Source: CAZNGF01 sp964572855
GTDB taxonomy: Bacteria > Bipolaricaulota > Bipolaricaulia > RBG-16-55-9 > JAJCYT01
Assembly (NCBI GenBank): GCA_964572855.1
Contig: CAZNGF010000077.1
Span: 1-10,488 of the forward strand
Direction: 5' to 3'
Length of the DNA stretch: 10,488 nt
Under the pieces are notes generated by a model, which was not told the DNA's origin, searched no databases, and worked only from the letters and a program-made list of their open reading frames with translations. Positions 6,423 through 10,488 of the stretch are shown here, in pieces. Position 1 is the first letter of the stretch, and each line of letters opens with the position of its first letter. The translations under genes were made by a program, and so were the position numbers.

Positions 6423-7667
6423 CTAATCCCCGTCCGCGCGCTGGAGCACGGCCGAGGTGTGCTTCTCCTCGCCCAGGAAGCCCTTGGGCCGGTAGAGCAG
6501 GATGAGCTCGAGCACGAGCACGATCGACATGATGCGCAGCGGGCCGAAGAGCTGGGCGGCCACGTCGATGGTCCCCATGGGCGTGTTCAGGGTCTGCGGG
6601 AGCACGTCGTTGAGGAAGCTGGTCGCGCTCCAGACCGCCCACATCACGAACGCCCCCAGGATCGCGCCGCGGTTGTTGCCCGTGCCGCCCACGATCAGCA
6701 TGACCCAGACGAGAAAGGTGCGCGAGACGGGGTCGAAGATCTCGGGCGAGACGAACTTGACGAAGTGGGCCCACAGGCTGCCGGCCGCGCCCATGATCAT
6801 CGCGCCCACGATGAAGGCCTGCAGCTTGAAGCGGAGCGTGTGCTTGCCCAGCGACTGGGCGGCGTCCTCGTCCTCGCGGATGGCGCGCAGCGCGCGGCCC
6901 CAGGGCGAGCGCGCGATGCGCTGCAGCGCCAGGTAGACGACGGCGATCACGGCCAACACCAAAAACAGGTAGACCCAGTTGTAGTAGGCCGCCGGCAACA
7001 ACTGCGGCACCTCCCAGCCGAACCACTCGCAGGGCGGCAGCGCGCGCTCGAGGTTGACGGGCTGGACCAGGCACTGGTGCAGGGGCTGGGGGATGTTGGG
7101 CACCCCGCGCGTGCCCTCGGTGAGCCAGGGCTCGTTGGAGACGATCAGCCGCAGGATCTCCGAGACCCCGATGGTCGCGATCGCCAGGTAGTCCGCGCGC
7201 AGCCGCAGCGTGGCCCCGCCCACGACCAGGGCGATGACGCCCGAGACGACCATGGCCCCGACGAAGCCCACCGGGAAGGGCAGGTTGAAGTAGGTCGCAA
7301 AGAAGCCCTCGGCGCCCGTGCCCACCGACAGCTTGGCCGGGTCCTGCACCAGGATGGTCGAGACGTAGGCCCCGACGCCGAAGAAACCCGCCACCCCGAT
7401 GTTGAACAGCCCGGTGTAGCCCCAGTGGATGTTGAGCCCCAGGCACAGGATCGCAAAGGTCCCGGCCGTGATCAGGAAGCTCGTCAGCGAGGAGACCATG
7501 TTGTCCACGGGCACGCCGATGAGCTGGGCGCTCACCAGCAGCACGACCCAGAGCCCGAGCATAGCCCCAAAGGCGATCCAGCGCGCCCGCCGGCGCCGCA
7601 ACGCCAGCACGCCGGCCAGCCCCCCCAGCGCCGCCAGCATCATCAGCAGCGAGATAACCGTGGACAT
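6423..7667 (-). CDS. livM: Branched-chain amino acid type ABC importer permease LivM
   Basis: One of two membrane subunits of a hydrophobic amino acid (HAAT) family importer; pairs with LivH and is driven by LivG and LivF. 414 aa. Two extra N-terminal hydrophobic segments (about 1-25 and 30-50) precede the core. The LivM hallmark GLNIHWGYTGL with FNIGVAGFFGVGAYV occupies about 77-102. The cytoplasmic coupling loop is at about 251-273 (RSPWGRALRAIREDEDAA), and RPKGFLGE (393-400) closes the last helix. An extracytoplasmic loop (about 176-228) holds Cys199 and Cys213. The ATG at 7667 has AAAGGG (7673-7678) five bases upstream, located in the end of livH, and only one base separates it from the livH stop. 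LivM and LivH paralogs also serve urea or aromatic-compound importers, so branched-chain amino acids are a family default and not a demonstrated substrate. Confidence 0.95.
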   Translation of the reverse strand: MSTVISLLMMLAALGGLAGVLALRRRRARWIAFGAMLGLWVVLLVSAQLIGVPVDNMVSSLTSFLITAGTFAILCLGLNIHWGYTGLFNIGVAGFFGVGAYVSTILVQDPAKLSVGTGAEGFFATYFNLPFPVGFVGAMVVSGVIALVVGGATLRLRADYLAIATIGVSEILRLIVSNEPWLTEGTRGVPNIPQPLHQCLVQPVNLERALPPCEWFGWEVPQLLPAAYYNWVYLFLVLAVIAVVYLALQRIARSPWGRALRAIREDEDAAQSLGKHTLRFKLQAFIVGAMIMGAAGSLWAHFVKFVSPEIFDPVSRTFLVWVMLIVGGTGNNRGAILGAFVMWAVWSATSFLNDVLPQTLNTPMGTIDVAAQLFGPLRIMSIVLVLELILLYRPKGFLGEEKHTSAVLQRADGD

Positions 7668-7668
7668 G

Positions 7669-8703
7669 TCAGCCCTTTCGCTCCGGCTCGCCCAGCAGCC
7701 CCTGCGGGCGCACGATCAGCATCAGGATCATGATCAAAAAGGCGATCCCCGGTTTGTAGCTGGAGTTGATCGCGGTCACGGGCGCCACCAGGATGTTTTG
7801 CGCAAAGCCCACCACCAGCGCCCCCAGCATGGCCCCGTACGGGTTGCCGAGCCCGCCCAGGATGACGGCCGCGAACAGCGGCAACAGCACCTGGAGCCCG
7901 GTGTTGGGGTTGATGATCCCGAAGTTGAGCCCCATGAACACGCCGCCGATCGAGGCCATCCCGGCGCCGATCCCCCAGGTCCAGCGCACCATGGCCTCGG
8001 TGTTGATCCCGCTGGCCTTGGCCAAATCCGCGTTGTCGGCCATGGCCCGCATGGCCTTGCCCACGCGCGTGTACTTCAGGAACAGGTGCAGCAGGATCAC
8101 GAGCGCGAAGGCCACGATCACCGTGACCAGTTGGATCGTCGTGATGCGGATCTCGGCGAAGCCCAGGTCCCAGACCATGGGCGGCCGGATGCGCATGGCG
8201 TAGCGCTGGTTGCTCACGCCCCAGATCGCTTGGATGAGCGCGCGCAAGAAGAGCGCCATCCCGAAGGAGGCGATGATGAGCACGACGGCCGCGCTGCCGC
8301 GCATGCGCCGGTAGATCACGCGGTCGATCAAAAGCGCCATCAGCACCCCGCCGGCGGACCCGACCACGATGGCCAGCCCGATGGCGATCCAGCGCAGCAG
8401 TTCCCCGTTTTCGGCCAGGGCCGGGAACACCTGGGGCAGCCAGCCCACCAAAAAGAAGTCGGCCGACAGCGCGATGTAGGCCCCGAAGATGAGCAGGTCG
8501 CCGTGCGAGAAGTTGGCGAAGTTGAGGATCTTGAACGTGAGCGAGAGCCCGATGCCGCCCAGCATGAGGATGCTCCCGAAGCGCAGTCCGCTCAACACGA
8601 ACTGCGGGCCGTTGTTCACGAAGAACAGCCCCCAGACGAGACCGACCCCCAGGATCCCCCACAACGACCACTTGACCGGGTCCCGCCGCACGCTTTCCAG
8701 CAC
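7669..8703 (-). CDS. livH: Branched-chain amino acid type ABC importer permease LivH
   Basis: Partner membrane subunit of LivM. 344 aa with about eight hydrophobic segments. The family signature KILNFANFSHGDL (58-70) follows the early helices. The coupling loop TRVGKAMRAMADNADLA (212-228) corresponds to the EAA-type contact with the ATPases. A glycine-rich helix around LGGLGNPYGAMLGA (282-295) and the C-terminal RPQGLLGEP (332-340) are typical. The start is GTG at 8703 with GGGAGG (8710-8715) six bases upstream. That site is formed by the last two glycine codons of livF, and only two bases separate the genes, so coupled translation is likely. The first 30 residues include a hydrophobic stretch slightly longer than in E. 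coli LivH. Confidence 0.95.
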   Translation of the reverse strand: MLESVRRDPVKWSLWGILGVGLVWGLFFVNNGPQFVLSGLRFGSILMLGGIGLSLTFKILNFANFSHGDLLIFGAYIALSADFFLVGWLPQVFPALAENGELLRWIAIGLAIVVGSAGGVLMALLIDRVIYRRMRGSAAVVLIIASFGMALFLRALIQAIWGVSNQRYAMRIRPPMVWDLGFAEIRITTIQLVTVIVAFALVILLHLFLKYTRVGKAMRAMADNADLAKASGINTEAMVRWTWGIGAGMASIGGVFMGLNFGIINPNTGLQVLLPLFAAVILGGLGNPYGAMLGALVVGFAQNILVAPVTAINSSYKPGIAFLIMILMLIVRPQGLLGEPERKG

Positions 8704-8705
8704 GC

Positions 8706-9410
8706 CTAACCTCCCAGGTAGAGCTTGCCGATCTCCTCGTTGGCCAGCAGGGCCTCGCCCGAATCCTCGTAGCGGTTCTTGCCCGTGGCCAACACGTACC
8801 CGCGGTCCGAGAGCATGAGCGCGGCGCGCGCGTTCTGCTCGACCATCAGGATCGAAACACCCGTTTGGTTCACCTCTTTGACCTTCTCGAAGATCATGCC
8901 CACCAGCTTGGGCGCCAGCCCGGCCGAGGGCTCGTCCAGCATGAGCAGGCGCGGGTCGAGCATGAGCGCGCGGCCCATGGCCACCATCTGGCGCTGGCCG
9001 CCGCTCAGGGCGCCGGCCTTCTTGTTCAGGAAGCGCTTCAGGTCCGGAAACAACTCGAGCACCTGCGCGACGCGGGGGCGGTAGTCGTCCTGGCGGATGA
9101 ACGCGCCCATCTCGAGGTTTTCCATCACGGTGAGCGTCGTGAACACGTTGTCGGTCTGGGGCACGTAGGAGACGCCCTTGTGCACGATGCGGTCCGGGCT
9201 CAGGCCCGTGATGTCCTCGCCCGAGAGCGAGACGGTCCCCAGGCGCGGCCTCAGCAGGCCGAAGATCGTCTTCATCACGGTGGACTTGCCCGCGCCGTTG
9301 GGCCCGATGAGAGAAACGATCTCGCCTTCCTGGACGGACACGTCGACCTCGGTCAGGATGTCGCCGCCGCCGTAGCCGGCCGTGATCCCCCGGGCCTCAA
9401 GCAGCGGCAT
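8706..9410 (-). CDS. livF: Branched-chain amino acid type ABC importer ATP-binding protein LivF
   Basis: Second ATPase of the HAAT importer, 234 aa, normal for LivF. Walker A GPNGAGKST (36-44), Q-loop in YVPQTDNVF (82-90), signature LSGGQRQ (135-141), Walker B LLMLDEP (155-161). The switch position reads VEQNARAAL, with Gln where most ABC ATPases have His; this is normal for the LivF family and is what tells it apart from LivG. The ATG at 9410 overlaps the livG end by 14 bases. Its ribosome binding site is only a G-run (GGGGGG, 9415-9420), so translation probably depends on coupling to livG. Confidence 0.96.
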   Translation of the reverse strand: MPLLEARGITAGYGGGDILTEVDVSVQEGEIVSLIGPNGAGKSTVMKTIFGLLRPRLGTVSLSGEDITGLSPDRIVHKGVSYVPQTDNVFTTLTVMENLEMGAFIRQDDYRPRVAQVLELFPDLKRFLNKKAGALSGGQRQMVAMGRALMLDPRLLMLDEPSAGLAPKLVGMIFEKVKEVNQTGVSILMVEQNARAALMLSDRGYVLATGKNRYEDSGEALLANEEIGKLYLGG

Positions 9411-10170
9411 ACTGCCCCCCGAGGTAGGCGTCCAGCACGCGCGGGTCCGTGCGCACCTCGTGCGGCTGGCCCTCCATGAGCTTGTGCCCCTCGCTCAGCA
9501 CGATCACGGGGTCGCACAGGTCCATCACCAGGTCCATGTCGTGCTCGATCAGCAAAAAGGTGACGCCGCGCTCGCGGCAGAGCTCGCGGATGTGGGCCAC
9601 CAGCTTTTTCATCAGGGTCGGGTTCACGCCCGCGCCGGGCTCGTCCAGCAGGATGAGCTTGGGGTCCGACATCATGGTGCGGGCCAGCTCGACCAGCTTC
9701 TTCTGCCCGCCCGAGAGCGTGCCGGCGTACTCGTCCTTGAGGTGGGTGAGGCCGACGAACTCCAGCACCTCGAGCGCCTTGCGGTGCACGCGCCGCTCCT
9801 GGCGGCGCACCTTGGGCGAGAGCAGCCAGGGGGCGAACAGCCGTTCGCCCAGCTGGTCCGGCGGGACGAGCATGAGGTTCTCCAGCACGGTCATCTCCTT
9901 GAACTCGCGCGTGATCTGGAACGTGCGGCAGATCCCCTCGTGGAACACCTTGTAGGGCGGCAGGCCCGTGATGTCCTTGTCCCGAAACGTGACCCGCCCG
10001 CTCGTGGGCTTGTAGGTCCCGGTCACGAGGTTAAACACCGTGGTCTTGCCCGCGCCGTTGGGGCCGATCAGCCCCGTGATCGTGCCCTCCTGGACAGAAA
10101 AGCTGCAGCGGTTGACCGCGCGCACGCCGCCGAAGTCCTTCACCAGATCGCGTACCGCTAGCATCGCCAT
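9397..10170 (-). CDS. livG: Branched-chain amino acid type ABC importer ATP-binding protein LivG
   Basis: First ATPase and first gene of the importer cassette, 257 aa. Walker A GPNGAGKTT (36-44), Q-loop in RTFQITREF (82-90), signature LSGGQKK (152-158), Walker B LILLDEP (172-178), H-loop His210 in IEHDMDLV. The longer helical segment between Q-loop and signature (about 104-130) and the C-terminal LDAYLGG motif are LivG traits. ATG at 10170 is chosen because GAGGA (10176-10180) lies five bases upstream. The ATG two codons later is also possible, and extension to 10422 would run through the promoter. Expression is expected from the promoter at 10273-10301. The cassette order G-F-H-M, with the ATPases first and no binding-protein gene, differs from the E. 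coli livKHMGF order. Confidence 0.96.
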   Translation of the reverse strand: MAMLAVRDLVKDFGGVRAVNRCSFSVQEGTITGLIGPNGAGKTTVFNLVTGTYKPTSGRVTFRDKDITGLPPYKVFHEGICRTFQITREFKEMTVLENLMLVPPDQLGERLFAPWLLSPKVRRQERRVHRKALEVLEFVGLTHLKDEYAGTLSGGQKKLVELARTMMSDPKLILLDEPGAGVNPTLMKKLVAHIRELCRERGVTFLLIEHDMDLVMDLCDPVIVLSEGHKLMEGQPHEVRTDPRVLDAYLGGQYAAA

Positions 10171-10272
10171 GCTCGTCCTCAACGCCTTGTGATTTTTTGG
10201 AGCGCCTGTTTTTTGTGAGCCGAACGGCTTTTCGACCCTTGAAAGTTTCCGAAAGGGGCCACCAATGGGGGG
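10171..10272 (-). promoter_or_regulatory. A-rich 5' leader of the livG transcript
   Basis: The predicted leader is clearly less GC-rich than the genes. As RNA it has two runs of six A (complement of 10193-10198 and 10209-10214), a small hairpin AGCCG-TT-CGGCT (10218-10229), and a possible weaker stem CCCTT/AAGGG (10236-10240 with 10253-10257). GAGGA at 10176-10180 is the livG ribosome binding site. No T-run follows the hairpins, so I do not call an attenuator or a known riboswitch. The A-runs may simply keep the ribosome site open. Confidence 0.5.
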
Positions 10273-10301
10273 ATTATAGCTCGTTTTCCCTGGCGGATCA
10301 A
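10273..10301 (-). promoter_or_regulatory. Sigma-70-type promoter of the livGFHM cassette
   Basis: On the minus strand TTGATC (10296-10301) and a perfect TATAAT (10273-10278) are separated by exactly 17 bases in an otherwise GC-rich region. Transcription would begin near 10266 and give a leader of about 95 bases before the livG ATG at 10170. It is the only convincing housekeeping-type promoter I found in the window. Confidence 0.8.
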
Positions 10302-10488
10302 TTCCCCCGCCACCCGCCGGGCTCTTTCCGCGGCACCCCACCGCGCCAACGGAACGCGAAGGCCAGCCAACCAGCCCCCGATGTGGAGCCGCGTCGCCAC
10401 GGCCTTCGGGGGAAGGCCACACGGCGTTTGGGTACGGAGAGCCGCCTTACCGAAGGGGGAGTAAGCGCTTTGTAAAGCATTCCGTTTG
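10302..10488. other. Gene-free upstream region with one perfect hairpin
   Basis: Together with the leader and promoter this makes about 318 bases without a gene. No protein family is recognisable in any frame. It contains a 7-base-pair perfect hairpin GGCCTTC-GGGG-GAAGGCC (10401-10418) and the palindrome GCTTT-GT-AAAGC (10467-10478). Either could belong to the 3' end of a transcript or to an operator. No T-run follows the first hairpin. A short minus-strand frame (10298-10480) exists but has no family resemblance and contains the promoter's -35 end, so I regard it as chance. Confidence 0.4.

Noticed and set aside
5440..7446. 668-codon minus-strand open frame spanning livM and reductase paralog 2
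   Set aside because: It lies on the same strand in another frame, crosses a gene boundary and its product is low-complexity Arg/Gly/Ala. The real frames carry LivM and MDR motifs.
6333..7733. 466-codon plus-strand frame antisense to livM
   Set aside because: Composition is rich in Asp, His, Arg and Gln without membrane segments or motifs. It is a mirror of GC-rich third positions in livM.
7429..8709. 426-codon plus-strand frame antisense to livH
   Set aside because: Same type of shadow composition; livH on the minus strand has the full family pattern and good ribosome sites at both ends.
10298..10480. 60-codon minus-strand frame upstream of livG
   Set aside because: No ribosome site can be judged at the window edge, the product is Arg/Gly/Pro-rich with no family match, and its end overlaps the -35 box of the liv promoter.

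Overview
The window is high-GC bacterial chromosomal DNA (roughly two-thirds G+C by eye) and is densely coded. It contains nine protein genes, no RNA genes, no CRISPR and no insertion sequence. The mix of genes, the GTG starts and a GTAGGGGC-armed palindrome would fit a Chloroflexota-like lineage. That assignment is a guess from memory of such genomes; nothing in the window proves it.

Left part, plus strand: the 3' end of a MacB/LolD-type ABC ATPase gene (cut by the window edge) overlaps a MacB/FtsX-type permease gene by 14 bases. Together they form a MacB-like efflux or export module whose adaptor protein, if present, lies outside the window. A 30-base near-perfect palindrome follows, then a gene for a ten-helix EamA-family (DMT) transporter.

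Middle and right part, all minus strand. Read in the direction of transcription, it starts at a strong sigma-70-type promoter (TTGATC, 17-base spacer, TATAAT at 10273-10301). The tightly packed cassette livG-livF-livH-livM follows (14-base overlap, 2-base gap, 1-base gap) and encodes a branched-chain amino acid type (HAAT) ABC importer. Next come two tandem paralogous medium-chain reductase genes, and last a two-domain ChrA chromate transporter gene that begins 24 bases after the second reductase gene. The importer cassette has no substrate-binding protein gene here, so its substrate cannot be named from the window. The two reductases lack the zinc-ligand pattern of alcohol dehydrogenases and look like NAD(P)H quinone oxidoreductase or RTN4IP1-type enzymes. 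chrA converges on the DMT gene, with a hairpin between them.

I found no previously undescribed system. All nine genes belong to recognisable families. The points most worth a second look are the palindrome at 1972-2001, the importer without a binding protein but with a well-defined promoter and leader, the tandem reductase duplication, and the reductase-chrA linkage.
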